This document shows, one piece after another, positions 9,800-21,127 of a stretch of DNA of 64,000 nucleotides. Position numbers and translations under genes: made by a program. The notes under the pieces are model-generated. The model was not told the DNA's origin and searched no databases. It saw nothing but the letters and a program-made list of their open reading frames with translations. The stretch's first letter is position 1. Every line of letters starts with the position of its first letter. Source of the DNA: Cryptomeria japonica (Eukaryota > Streptophyta > Pinopsida > Cupressales > Cupressaceae); assembly GCF_030272615.1 (NCBI RefSeq), contig NC_081407.1, forward strand, positions 269,299,870 through 269,363,869, given 5' to 3'.

Positions 9800-11935
9800 T
9801 GGTAAGCATATTGAATATGCTAATAGCTTGCTGTAGAAAGTTTGTCTGGGATAAAACTAACAATGATTTGGGTCTAATATAGATAATATGGTGTAGGAAT
9901 ATCACTCTCATGAAATAGGGGTTGATAAGACAAACTCTTATGAAGTATAGACATATTTATTCATTCAAAGAGCTGAAGAATCAAAATAAAATAGATTTTA
10001 TTTGAAACATACCCACACTTGGACTATTGAACCAATAGATTTGAACTCAGAGTCACCAGGCATGTGAAGATATTGCCTCAAAAGGAAGATATCATCGATA
10101 TAAATACCAATATCAATGTATGGAAAATCCTTAAACTGAAACAATCCAAACTATCCCACTTGGTGTGCCAAAAGCTGTTGTTACTAAGGATTGTGCCCAA
10201 ATGCTAAGATGTAAAACTCAATCATCTTGCACAACATGGGGAGTTTCTCAAGCTATGAGTGACCTAAAACAAGGATGAACCTCCATATTATGGGATACTT
10301 CCCTTGGAAAATCTCCTAAAATTATTGCACTTGAGAAGAGAAAATGATAGAAAGATTGCTTTTGAATTGAAAACTACTAGCCCTAGGAGGTAATGCACTA
10401 AAATTTTGAGATTCTATTTGCTATCCTAAAATCATAATCAACTTCAATGTAGATAATATTTCATTTGCAGCTCAAATTAGAAACATGTAGTATATAATTG
10501 ATTCATAGGAAAGTTTTAAATTCAATAATTGCTTGAAGGAAAATGATTGTATTCACAACTTCAACTTGTCAAAACACTCAACAAAACTTACAACATCTAC
10601 TAACATGACACTTCTTGCCTTGAAAATGCATAAATGAGACAAAATTGAAGGATCTTTAAAGAAAACCATAGGAACATCATCATATCATCCATTTAGGAGT
10701 CAAATAACAAGTTTAGATTCTATTTATTGGTTACATGTTATCTCTATTAGCTACGTCTATGGAAAACTATAAAATTTTGTAGCCTAGAGCAAGTGTAGAT
10801 TATGTCATTGAAAGACTATTCAAAATAAATAATACTGAAGCTTTAAATAAAAACACCATGTAAAAAAGAAATCAAGCTCATGATTATAGTTTTTACATTC
10901 ATGATGAGTGTAAATGAGACAATGAATTCACTTATCAACAACATGTGATGTCAACTAGAGGGGAGATTTGCCACCAAGATATTGAATATTGGGGCACATA
11001 TTAGTGTGTCCAATTGTGATCAAAGATAAGAAATGATTTTGTGTGTGTGTGTGTGATAGATTCCATTAGTTTTGATGTTAAACCATTTGTGCATATTTAG
11101 GATTAAGATTATATATGATATATACAGAAAAATGTGACTATACATAGACAATTAAAGCATGAAGTTAACCAATATAGCTCACATGGACACACAATTTAGT
11201 CACAACAAAAGAAAATTAATATAATGAAAGCGTACAAATTTTTTTTGTCCATCGTGCCTTATCAATGCACCAAGCTATTATATTCATATCCAAGGATATA
11301 AATTGGGTAGACTATAATATTAAATTCTCATAATGACAATACAATAATGTGTAACATCTAAGAATTTCGTTCAAATGGATTGGTGTTCAAAAAATTTATA
11401 GATTTTTGTGTGAGAAAATAGAGGGCCTAGATTAGTTGGAGAGACCAAAGGTTCTCATGACTTGAGAGGATTGGGAGCATAAGAAGAGAACAAGTTTCAT
11501 TCTTGTAATTGAGGAACTCAAAGTCTCTCCATGATTCAAGGGAAATCAAGGGTGAGTGACATGTGTCTTGGATAGAGTGGATGGTAAGGATCTAAAAATA
11601 ATTTTTTTTAGGGGTGTGAAAATAACTCTTATGCCTTAAGTATTGCAAGTGTACATGTGATATGACATATGCACCTACTTGAGAAATTGAGAACATAAAT
11701 ATTTGAATATTTATTATTAGGCATGCACAAATGATTAGGGGTATTAATTAATTTTTCTTAGGTGTTTAATTAATTAAATATTCTAGTGTTTATTGAATTT
11801 TTAGGTGTTTAATTAGGCATGCACAAATGATTGGGGATATTCTAGTGTCTAGCGGTGAATGCCTCCTAATGTCGGTATATGACTTCCATCTAATCTTGTT
11901 GCCATCAATGACAACAAAATGAATCCAATGAGTGT
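9800..11935. other. Long stretch without recognisable gene
   Basis: AT-rich sequence lacking ORFs above 60 codons until 11790. It holds a short (GT)n at 11041-11053 and a local direct repeat of GGCATGCACAAATGATT at about 11720 and 11815, joined by TTAGGTGTTTAATTA repeats. It may be diverged retroelement DNA; nothing diagnostic was seen. Confidence 0.4.
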
Positions 11936-11939
11936 CAAT

Positions 11940-12450
11940 TTCCAACACCAATATGGTGTCATAAGGGGTCATATGTTGTCCCTAGGGGTCATATGGTGTC
12001 CCATGACCCCTTAGGACACAATATGACCCATAACGACACAATTTGGTGTCTTAAGGGGTCATACGGTGTCCTAAGGGGTCATAGGAGACAATATGACCCC
12101 TTAGGACACCATAGGACCCATAACAACCCAATATGGTGTCATAAGGGGTCATATGTTGTCCTTGGGGGTCATATCCCATGACCCCTTCGGACACCATATG
12201 ACCCCTAACGACACCATATGGTGTCATAAGGGGTCATATGACCCATAACGATATCATATAGAATTGTAAAGGGTCATATTGTGTCTTAAGGGGTCATATG
12301 GTGTCTTAAAGGGGTCATATGACACAATATGACCCCTTAGGATACAATATGACCCATAATGACATGATTTGGTGTCTTAAGGGGTTATATGGTGTCCTAA
12401 GGGGTCGTAGGACACAATATGACCCCTTAGGACTCCATAGGACCCATAAT
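11940..12450. repeat. Palindromic satellite, block 2
   Basis: More than 15 copies of a roughly 25-bp module, GGGGTCATATGGTGTCCTAA or its inverse, arranged head-to-head so that CATATG, CCTTAGG and ACACCATATGGTGT palindromes recur. A larger unit of about 130 bp (11993-12133) returns at 12319-12450 with few changes, a higher-order period near 326 bp. Encoded frames such as CHDPLG/YDPLG repeats are by-products. Confidence 0.85.
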
Positions 12451-12545
12451 CTCTTTTTCCCTCTCCCCTTATCTCTCTATCTCTCTCTCTCTCTCTCTCT
12501 CCATATATATAACCCCCTCTCTCTCTCTCCCCCCTAATCTTCCTG

Positions 12546-12576
<31 letters not shown>

Positions 12577-12632
12577 TTCTTTCCCCCTCCCTCCCTCTCC
12601 CTTCCTCTCTCTCTCTCTCTCTCTCTCTCTCA
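12451..12632. repeat. CT microsatellite with C-rich parts
   Basis: (CT)n with CCCCCC and CCCTCC interruptions directly following satellite block 2. Confidence 0.9.
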
Positions 12633-13019
12633 ACGTGTTATTATTTTATGCATGAATGACCATAGAACAATTCTCTATATAAAATGACAATTGTACAACT
12701 GTCTTGAGGCTTGAAAGATGATCAAAGCTTTAGTTTGCAGAGTCTCCCTTGTCACCGAATCACATGCATATTATATCAAACTCATCCACAAGGATCCCAA
12801 CTTAGACATGAAACTCATGAATTCATAAACTTAGAATGACATGTTCACACAACCACCATATTGAGAACTCCAACGTAGACATAGACTGCCATAATTTAAT
12901 ATCATCACAAGTCTCACACATAAAACCCATCTACAAAATATTATTTCACTAGTTTTTTATGGTTAATTGTAGCTACAATTACTTGCACTATGAAAATTAC
13001 TCTAGAACTTAAATATGTT

Positions 13020-15050
13020 ATTACATTTTGCATACATGTCTACCAGAATAGTTGCAATTGCCTTTGAGAAAATTCCTCTATCCTTTATGCTTTGATGGAT
13101 ATCCATACACTATGCCAAAGCTACCATTAGGTACAGGCTGGGAGGATGCTAGAAAAGGTTGTAGAGTCTGACTTTTACACCTGACAATTGCATATGGTTG
13201 GAAGATTCTAAAGCCTTTTGAGAAAATCCCTTCTATTAATATCCTTTAACCAAGAGGATGATGCTCTTTTAGGCATTCTGTCAAACATTTCAGATGCACT
13301 GTCTATGCTTCCAGATTTTGTGTATTCTGCATCACGGCACTCTATCGAACAGTTTTACTCATTTTGCATACATGTTCACCTGGGCAATCACAACTACAAC
13401 ATCTAATAAATTCTTGCGATGGGTGTTGAGACCCTGTTCTAAAGCTTTGATTTAGGCACAAGCTGGGAGGATGCTAGAAAAGGTTGCAGATTCTCTTTGG
13501 CTAAACGTTACTAAATTCTTTTCAACAAACATATTTTGTGTATATCCTGTGATGGTAGCATTCCATGTGATCACATTTCTTTGATTGATCGAGTGAAACA
13601 GTTCAGATGCCTTGTCTATGCTTTGCTTCCCCTTCCAGTATGCTTCGATGGATGTCCATATCTACCATTTTGTGACAGGCCGGAAGTGCGCTGGCAGATG
13701 GGAAGTGATCGGTTCAAGAGGGAATTTGTTTGAATTGCAACATTAACGACATTACTGTTTGGATGGGAATGACGACATCTGCGAACGAGAACGGTGAACC
13801 AAAAGGTTGACGGATTTCAGTGGGACCCACACCAACCACTAGTACCGTCCTTTCCCGCCTTTCGGGTCGTAACCAAGCCCCTAACCGGTGCGGTCTGAGG
13901 AAATAGTGCAGTCAACACTTTCCGACGTCCGTCACCTCCACGCTATCCTAGTAAATGGGCATGGGAGGGATGTATGCACATATGGCTCCAATGCATGTCG
14001 TTCGTACAGCAGTGCCGTTTTGGAGCCAGAATAGCTGCGTCCACAAATCTATGGGTGTGATCTGGCTATCATGGCATTTTTTCATGGGCTTTTATCCATT
14101 TGGTGATTGGTTCTCATGCCTAGTCGGTATGTCGACAATTTTCTTGTATGTCTACCAAGACTTCTGCAATGATATCTGACAATAATTTTCTATCGATTAT
14201 GCTTTGAAGTGTATTCAAATCCCGTTCCAAGCTTATATTTGGGATAGGCGAGGAGGACACTGGTGGACAATTTGGCTTTACGCAAGTCATTAATATTTTC
14301 TTGAAAGTTTTGAATGTCGTGCCAAATACATTTGTGCATATTCTGCAGTGATTTGCTTGAAATTTTCAGACGTTGTTTCAAGAATTCTATTTTATGCATA
14401 CCCTTCAATCAAGGCATTTTATGAGTCAACATTTCTTGTAGGCATTTTGGTTAATAGTCTGCATGCCTGGTATATGCTCCCGCATTTTGCATATATGTCT
14501 ACCAAAATTGTTACACAACAACATCTAACAAAGCTCTTTTATGCTCCAATGGTAAATCGCACCCTATTCCAAAGCCTACCATTTTGGCACAAGTAGGTAC
14601 GATGCAAGCTGAAGGTTATGGGGGTCGGACCTCACAGGCACAAATACAAATTGATTGAAAATTCTTCTAAACTGTTTTCATCAAATCCATTCTTTTGCGG
14701 ATCTTATGATCAGTGCAATCAATGAGACGACATCTCTTTGAAGAATTTTGTCAAGCAGTTCAGGTACGTGTCCTATAATTCCACATTTGTTCTTTTCCTA
14801 CATGGTTTACCAGGGCACATTTCAAACTATAATTTCTGTCGGAAAAATCTTCCCACCATTCTGTTCTAATGCGTGTCCATACCTAGTTTTGAAAGATTTC
14901 ATTTTATCCCAGGCGAGGCAGTTGCCTTTGCTTGGAAGTCTTAGAGGTGTTTTCAACATTTTTACCTTCAGCGTATCTTGCTTCTACCGGTTATTTTTAC
15001 AGGAGATTTTCTAAGAACCCTTTCAACAAATCTAATTTGTCCACACCCTG
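13020..15050 (+). repeat. About five diverged modules of ~330 bp
   Basis: Modules start near 13027, 13365, 14133, 14480 and 14787. Each opens with a variant of ATTTTGCATACATGTCTACC. Other shared landmarks are ACAACATCTAA, TTTATGCTTTGATGG, CCATAC...TACCATTTTGGCACA, CTGGGAGGATGCTAGAAAAG (13160 and 13460) and CAAGCAGTTCAG/ACAGTTCAGATGC. They are too diverged to code. They may be a decayed satellite or an internally repeated non-coding transcription unit. A GC-richer patch (13735-14050) interrupts the array. Confidence 0.55.
13735..14050. other. GC-richer patch inside the module array
   Basis: Unlike its surroundings it is rich in CG dinucleotides (TTTCCCGCCTTTCGGGTCG, GACGTCCGTCACC). It contains GGCTCCAA at 13984 and TTTTGGAGCC ending at 14027, plus AGAATAGCTGC, which resembles the flank of the nested TIR element near 6800. 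It may be a small insertion related to that element. Confidence 0.4.
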
Positions 15051-15717
15051 CATCGGGGATTGTAGTTTTACACTGGGAATTGCATTGCTTAATAGCTTTG
15101 TGAACTGAAATTATGGCACTCCATGAGACCGCATGTGGACCAAGAGAGATGAATGTACGCTGTAGTTATGGAAGAAGTTGGGATGCTACTTACATTTGGG
15201 GATACTAAATCTATCATTCATGTGAGCTGTTGCAATAGAAAATAAATTGCAGGCTCTATCTTTATGTTTAGAAACACACTACCCAGAAGATAATGTTTAT
15301 AAAATACTTCATCATCTGCTTAAGACTCGAGGAACATATGTATCCTGCCTTTAACCTTTTGGTACTTAGCATCTTGTCATTCTTGTGCCTCTGTGAAGTA
15401 GTTTCCTTTACGGATAATTAGTAAATCCAAATTTTATAATCCTCGAGTGTGCTGGAATTAACTGAGATGCTGAAACAGAAGTGCATTTTAGGGGAGAGTT
15501 CAGCCAGTGAGAGTAGAGGTGTGGTGTTACAATTTTGTTAGAGTTTGATTTACCTTGTTTGCTTGAAGATAAATATTCGGATAGCATGTCTATTCTTGGA
15601 TATTCTTGGATCATTAATTATGTTGCCTAATCATCTGTATTGATAGTACCCTTTTACCTGCAACCTTAAAATATATTACCATCGTTTAATCAGCAAAATC
15701 TTTAAGCTATCAATCTA
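15051..15717. other. No recognisable gene
   Basis: Moderately AT-rich, no ORF of note. It lies between the module array and the TRIM-like LTR. Confidence 0.4.
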
Positions 15718-15884
15718 TGTTGGGATGTGAAGTCTGACTCTTCATTTCACTTTTCATCTTTGTCTCTTCGTTTTCTGTTGAAGACTATTGTATAAATATG
15801 AGGGCAAAAATTTATGTATGCAAGCTGCAAGAATACTTATAGAATCTCTGCGCTCTGCTTCCCAATTTATCTTTTGAATTAACA
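15718..15884 (+). mobile_element. TRIM-like LTR, copy A (plus)
   Basis: It begins TGTTGGGATGTGAAG and ends GAATTAACA (TG...CA, 167 bp), followed at once by ATTGATATCAGAACC, close to the initiator-tRNA primer site. Length and lack of coding sequence fit a terminal-repeat retrotransposon in miniature. Related LTRs lie at 17060-17214 (inverted) and 17433-17508. Confidence 0.8.
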
Positions 15885-15899
15885 ATTGATATCAGAACC
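15885..15899 (+). other. TRIM primer binding site
   Basis: TTGATATCAGAACC matches the copia/TRIM site TTGGTATCAGAGCC with two differences, directly after LTR A. Confidence 0.75.
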
Positions 15900-16835
15900 T
15901 GAAATTCGAGGAAGGGTAGGAATGAATAGTAGCTAAGAAATTGTCCCCAATAACCAGGTGGGCTATCTCAAGGGGTAGAATGTTGTGATGCCTGCAGTCT
16001 GATTGATTAATATGAGGAGTTGCGTAAGGAATTAAAGAGTAGTGTGCAGGCATGTGGAGATGAAGAGACCACGTGAGCAAAGATAGGGAAAATTCTGTAA
16101 AATGAAAGGAATGCATGGTGAAAAAAAGGAACAAATTTGATAGGAAATAAAAAGTGAATAAGATGATGGAGTGTAGAGTGTAATATGACAGTTGACAATA
16201 AAATTGAATGAAAATGCTTTTAAAAATTGTTCAGGCACTGACAATTTCAAAGAGAGCAGAATTGATTTTCCGAAAAGATCTTATGGAAAATAATTCAAAT
16301 GGAACCGAAAATTTCTCTGATCTGAAATAGTTAGCCTGTGTCCTCTTTTAAATTTGTGCAATAAAGAAATTAGTAGAAGAATCTCAAGTTGAAAAGGATT
16401 TTTGCTGGTCATACTTTCCGGCTGTGATATGATTGGGATTGCTTTTACACTCAGGAAAAATCCAAATTTTTTTTTTTGTGTTGAAACTTCAAAATGGACC
16501 AGGCTTTCTAGAAGTTGTTCTGTTTTCTTCTGTCATAGCGCACGAGTGAAAGGGTTTGTTTGCAGGATACCAATGGAAGTGGGCGAATTCAGATTTATGG
16601 TCTGAGTTATGTTGAATATGTTGTTCTGCGCAGGTGCAAATTCCAGGCAGGCTGTTTTGAGGCAGTAATGTTGGAAGGAGGCATTGTCATGGAGTGTGAG
16701 ATAGGTCTTGGATCCTTGGATTGGCACAGGAAACTGGAGTGGAGCTTTCCGTAAGATATATGGTGGTTGTAGAAGAAATGGCTTGAGGGGAAGAATCATG
16801 GGCTCGGATCCACAAGGCAGAGGATTTGAATTGGT

Positions 16836-17063
16836 GTGAAGAAGAGACATAACAGAGTCTTGGTTGTATTGCTGGAAGAGGGGATTCTGAGAAGGCTCAA
16901 GGGAAAAGAAGCCGAGTTGGAGAGGACATGCTGCAAGAATGCAGAATTGGAGAAGTGCCTGAAACAGCTGAGCGTGGCGTCCCAAATTTGGCAAAACGTG
17001 GCCAACAATAATGAAAACATCGCCAATACACCCAGGGAGAATCTAGAACAGGTTTTAGTATAG
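16836..17063 (+). pseudogene. Captured fragment of a BOI/SBP-type RING E3 ligase gene
   Basis: The frame reads KKRHNRVLVVLLEEGILRRL, then KGKEAELERTCCKNAELEKC, LKQLSVASQIWQNVANNNEN and ENLEQVL. This is the coiled-coil segment of plant BOI-related / S-RNase-binding-protein-like ubiquitin ligases (family form: RLREKEEEIERATRRNAELEERVKQLSVEAQAWQ...LRxxLQQVL). The usual C-terminal RING finger and the N-terminus are absent. A stop lies just upstream (TGA at 16827), and the frame ends in TAG exactly where inverted LTR B begins. The part is therefore likely an exon fragment taken up by the TRIM. No in-frame stop occurs in the 75 codons, so capture may be fairly recent. Confidence 0.7.
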
Positions 17064-17214
17064 ACAAATTGGGAACCAGAGTAAGATTCTATTAGTATTC
17101 TTGCAGCTTGCATACATAGGGTTTTGCCTTCATATTTATACAATAGTCTTCAACAGAAGACGAAGGGACAGAGATGGGAAGATGAAATGAAGAGTCAGAC
17201 TTCACATCCCAACA
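17060..17214 (-). mobile_element. TRIM-like LTR, copy B (minus)
   Basis: The reverse complement begins TGTTGGGATGTGAAGTCTGA and follows LTR A through GAAGACTATTGTATAAATATG, TGCAAGCTGCAAGAATACT and TTCCCAATTTGTC. It ends at the BOI fragment without the final GAATTAACA. It is inverted relative to LTR A. Confidence 0.8.
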
Positions 17215-17432
17215 ATCTCCCACTTGAAGTTTGACTCACACTGCAACTTCACATCTGAACAACCACCCACTTGAAGTATATCCCTTGCTTTCCATTCTCA
17301 GCCTGTTTATTACCATGGGATTTAGTGATTGCACTTGGATATTGGTTGAGAATGGAAAGCCGGGGATATACTTCAAGTGGGAGGTTGTTCAGATGTGAAG
17401 TTGCAGTGTGAGTCAAACTTCAAGTGGGAGAT
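17215..17432. repeat. Inverted repeat of TRIM 3' internal ends with polypurine tracts
   Basis: 17215-17300 (ATCTCCCACTTGAAGTTTGA...) is the inverse of about 17348-17432. The plus copy ends CTTCAAGTGGGAGAT directly before LTR C, a typical polypurine tract; the other copy is placed the same way for LTR B. The arrangement is two element 3' ends facing away from a 47-base centre. Confidence 0.8.
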
Positions 17433-17508
17433 TGTTGGGATGTGAAGTTTGACTCTTCATTTCATCTTCCCCATCTTTATCCCTTCGTCTTTTGTTGAAG
17501 ACTATTGT
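17433..17508 (+). mobile_element. TRIM-like LTR, copy C (plus, truncated)
   Basis: TGTTGGGATGTGAAGTTTGA through GAAGACTATTGTATATATA matches LTRs A and B, then the similarity ends. It is probably the 3' LTR of the plus-oriented element, missing its right half. Confidence 0.75.
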
Positions 17509-17509
17509 A

Positions 17510-18760
17510 TATATATTGAAATCATAATTGTTTGCTTCAAATCCAATTTGTAGTCCAGGAATAAAAACTAGAAATAAATAAATAAAAAAAATCCCTCATA
17601 GCTGTAACCATTAATGAATTTATCACCACTTTGCATGCGGCCAATCTGTTGTCAGAAAATTAAACAAAGCATCATAGCTATATTGTTGCTATTGGTCCAG
17701 AGTTGATCTTCTCTTATACAATTATTGTTTCTGAAATACATAATTTAGAGATCACTAGATCACAACACATGACACTATGGTTTGAGCTTCTTAAGATATG
17801 ATGTAATAGTCAACTATATGATGTTTATAAGTGGTTCACACTTGTCAAGTATGTATCTGCAATTGTTTCTATTTTGTTATAATACACATGTTAAAAATGA
17901 TATACTTTTTTGAAATAATGGTTCCTTATAATTGCATGGACTGGTACTCTATCCTGAGTTGTTATTATTGGTGTCAAGTGATCAATTAAACCTAGGACTT
18001 TGTCCCTGTTTCACCTAAGTGGGTGGCCATTGACGAGGATACTATCTGGGGAACTGGACCCTAGAAAGGGTTGCATATCCACTCTTATATATTCACAATT
18101 GATGGGTTTTATATTTTTTTATGAACTACGAAGTCTTTGAGCTTTCACGTCGGCAAGGCCATCTGTGATGAGCCCCCGAGACACTAGGTCTAGCCCTTGG
18201 GTCCTTTCCTCCTATGTTTTCTTAGTCTGGGCTCTCCTTCCCAATCTTATGCATTCCTCATTCATTTTTGAAAACTTATTAGTTGACTACTGTATGTGTG
18301 ATGCGATTAAAGTAATGATATGATTTATCATGTTGATCGTGTATCTAATAATCCATTGATCTTGTGTTGAATATCTAGACAAGTAGATAGCTTGCCGGTG
18401 CAGGTATGGAAATAAAGACAAATACATAATGGAGGATTGTAAGAGAAACTTGAGTACAAGGAAGATGCATTTATTTGTAATAAGAAGAACCTTTATGTTA
18501 TTGTATAAAGTTTAATCTTGGGTGGAATGGTTACCTGTTATATTTTACTACTACTTGTAGTTTTACAAATGCATTATGTTATGATTCAAAAACATTTATT
18601 ACAATTTAGTTAAGTTTTGTGTAGTTTATTTACATTTTGTTGTATCTCTTAAGTGTGTACATTATAGCCATTGCAAATCCATTAAAATATTATATTAAAA
18701 GTGTTAAAAGTTTAAAAATAATTGTTAGTGTTGTGTTATGTTCACTTGGGTAAAAAGTGG
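17510..18760. other. No recognisable gene
   Basis: AT-rich with a more balanced stretch at 17990-18250 (CCGAGACACTAGGTCTAGCCC). No ORF or repeat end recognised. Confidence 0.4.
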
Positions 18761-18769
18761 GCATGACAT

Positions 18770-19265
18770 GGGTAAAGAGATAGATATAGAGAAGAAGATC
18801 TAGATATAGATGGAGTTGAAGATAGAGATGGAGAACGGGGAGAAGAAAATAGAGAGATGGAGAGAGATATGAAAGAGACAGAGAGAAAGGGGAGAGGAAT
18901 ATATAGATATGGAAGAGAAAAATAAATAGTTGGAAAAAGACGAAGATATAGAAAGATAAAGATATAGAAAGGAAGTGATGTATACATATAGAGGGAGATA
19001 GAGATAGAGGGATAGATGAAAGAAGTGATAGGGAGAGACAAATATACAGAGGAAATGAGATAAGGATATAGAGGTCCAAAAAGAGGGAGAATGAGAGAGA
19101 GATGGATGGATAGGAGGAGGCATGTCTAGAGATTAGGGAGAGAGATGAAGATAGAGGTAGAGATGAATATAGATTAAAAAAGGACGAAAAAAAAGATGGA
19201 GCAAGGGAGAGGGGGAGATAAAGAGGAAGAGATAGCGAGATATATAAAGGAAGAGAGAGAGATGA
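18770..19265. repeat. GA-rich microsatellite
   Basis: About 500 bp of GATATAGA/GAGAGAGA-type repeats. Three long overlapping minus-strand Ser/Leu/Tyr-rich frames are artefacts. Confidence 0.9.
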
Positions 19266-19430
19266 TTAAAAGTTATTTAATTAATGAAAAATATTTAATT
19301 TATGATTAAAAGTTATTTAATTATTTTGTATATATTAAAATGATTAAAAAATTTATAATTTTAAAAAATTATTAAAAAATAGAATGATTTAAAAAAATAT
19401 ATATATAATTATAAGAATACATATAATAAT

Positions 19431-19700
19431 TATGTTTATTTTTGTAATATAAATATTTATATTTAATTTAATTTAAACTAAATGAAGTCCTTATAATTGG
19501 TTTTATTATCTATATTTTCAATAATAAATTTATTAGAATTTATTATTCCTAAAAATTTGTATGTTTATTTTTGTAATATAAATATTTATATTTAATTTAA
19601 TTTAAACTAAATGAAATCCTTATAATTGATTTTATTATCTATATTTTCAATAATAAATTTATTATAATTTATATGTAATTTATTATTCCTAAAAATTTGC
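19431..19700 (+). repeat. Tandem duplication, period 129 bp
   Basis: TATGTTTATTTTTGTAATAT starts at 19431 and again at 19560, both ending TTATTATTCCTAAAAATTTG. The second copy has a small insertion (TATGTAATT) and few substitutions, so the duplication is recent. Confidence 0.9.
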
Positions 19701-19901
19701 TTCTCTTAACACCAAATTTTTTAAACCAAAATAATTTTTATAATATCTTAAATTTAAAAAACTAAAAAATCTCAACTTTACAAAATCCAAGTTTTTTTTA
19801 AAACAAAAATAATAAATCATTGGTACAATGATTGAAGAATGCAATAGTACTAATAATACAACCACAAGAAAACATAAATCTAATAATTTTTTTTTTTACT
19901 A

Positions 19902-20602
19902 TTTCTATAGCTGGTCAGTAGAGGGACCAGTTCTAGAGTAAGGCTCCCTCTCCTTCGGTAGGGGTTAGGGGTTGGGGGTTAGGGGTCTGTAATGGATTGT
20001 ATCACGACTATAATAGAACCCCCTGATCTCCCTCTCCTCCCCCTATCCTTTCTATCTAGAGTAGGGGGCGGGAGGAACAGACCCAACCTCTCTCTACCGA
20101 CCCCCCTACCTACAGCTCGGAGCTCAAATAGATTATTGGCTTGGGCTCGGGAGTTTAGGTAAGATAGGATTGTTCGGAAGGCCTCGGTAGTATAAATTAG
20201 GAAGACTTCACCGGAGAATAGGCCGGTCCCTCCAACAACAGCTGGATGGTGGTGGTTGGCCAGACTCTATACGCCTGTGGGGAAGCAGGGTGGGGGCCAT
20301 AGTCGGGTGGGTGGGAACTATAGTAATTGAAGTTTCCGCCCTAAATAACCATGATAGGGTGAATGAATGAGTGATGAGTGGAAGCCTAGTCTCCCTCCCT
20401 TCCTCTCTCTCTGCCCTTCTTCTCTGCCTCCCTCTACGGAAGCAAGCATAAGCAGAGGCACCTCCATTACTAACTAGAATTCGGGTGGGAGGAAGAGAGC
20501 ACCGGAAGGTGCCTAAAGAACCTATCCGCCACTGTCAACAGAAATTCTCTACGTCACACTGCGGGGAGGTATACTCGACCTCCTTCTAATGGAACTATCT
20601 GT
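19902..20602. other. GC-rich insertion, possibly organellar DNA
   Basis: About 700 bp with far higher GC than its AT-rich flanks, and sharp borders. It contains GGGGTTAGGGGTTGGGGG, many C/G homopolymers and AGAAGC/GAAGCAAGCATAAGC stretches reminiscent of plant mitochondrial intergenic DNA. No ORF is convincing. Both borders show CTAAT-T(n)-ACTA (19880-19901 and 20603-20619), a possible target duplication, though T-runs make this weak. The nuclear-mitochondrial transfer reading is an inference. Confidence 0.45.
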
Positions 20603-20855
20603 CTAATTTTTTTTTACTAATCTTAATATAAAATAGAAGAATCATTTGCCAAAACTGGCTAGTTCATAAGGGCAAAATTTTATAATCTAGTTTAGAAATT
20701 TCCATACATTTGCATGCATTCAATAAAATGTTTTAAATACTAAATCCATACTGTAGAAACTTCTTAACTACAACTTATATTCTAATTATACAAATTAATT
20801 AGATTTTTAATTGAAGAATAAATAAAATGGAGCTATTTTTATACAGCTGAAACAA

Positions 20856-20864
20856 TATAAAAAG
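20856..20864 (+). promoter_or_regulatory. TATA box of F-box copy 1
   Basis: TATAAAAAG lies in a block conserved upstream of copies 1, 3 and 4, which starts with TGCATGCATTCAATAAAAT and continues through ACTACAACTT. It is the best core-promoter candidate in the window. Confidence 0.6.
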
Positions 20865-21127
20865 CATTGCTCTGCTTTTCTAATAATTGTCATATCTTAT
20901 TAAAAGGTTGAGAATTTCTTGTTGAATATTTTGGTGCAGATTACAATCTCGATTATGAATAGGGACTAGAAGTTTGTATAATGTGTGAAAATCGAGCAGG
21001 AATAAGCGATGTTAGCGTGTTATAAAACGTGTGCATCGTGGTGAGAAGAGTTCGAATCCCGGGGAGTCAAGAGAAGGTGTTGAGCAGAGCAGAGTAGAGA
21101 GGAAGAAGAGGAGACATTTGAATTGCA

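Noticed and set aside
11993-12537. Two His/Gly/Leu-rich ORFs with similar sequence
   Set aside because: Both are translations of the palindromic satellite; similarity comes from the repeat.
13536-14596. Small plus-strand ORFs in the module array
   Set aside because: They differ between modules in frame and are not conserved, so the repeats do not appear protein-coding.
16533-16994. 153-codon minus-strand ORF
   Set aside because: It is the antisense shadow of the BOI-like fragment and its flank, and has no family signature.
21040-21065. GTTCGAATCCCGG as a tRNA T-arm
   Set aside because: No acceptor stem, anticodon arm or convincing A box around it. Kept only as a weak SINE-like hint in the findings.
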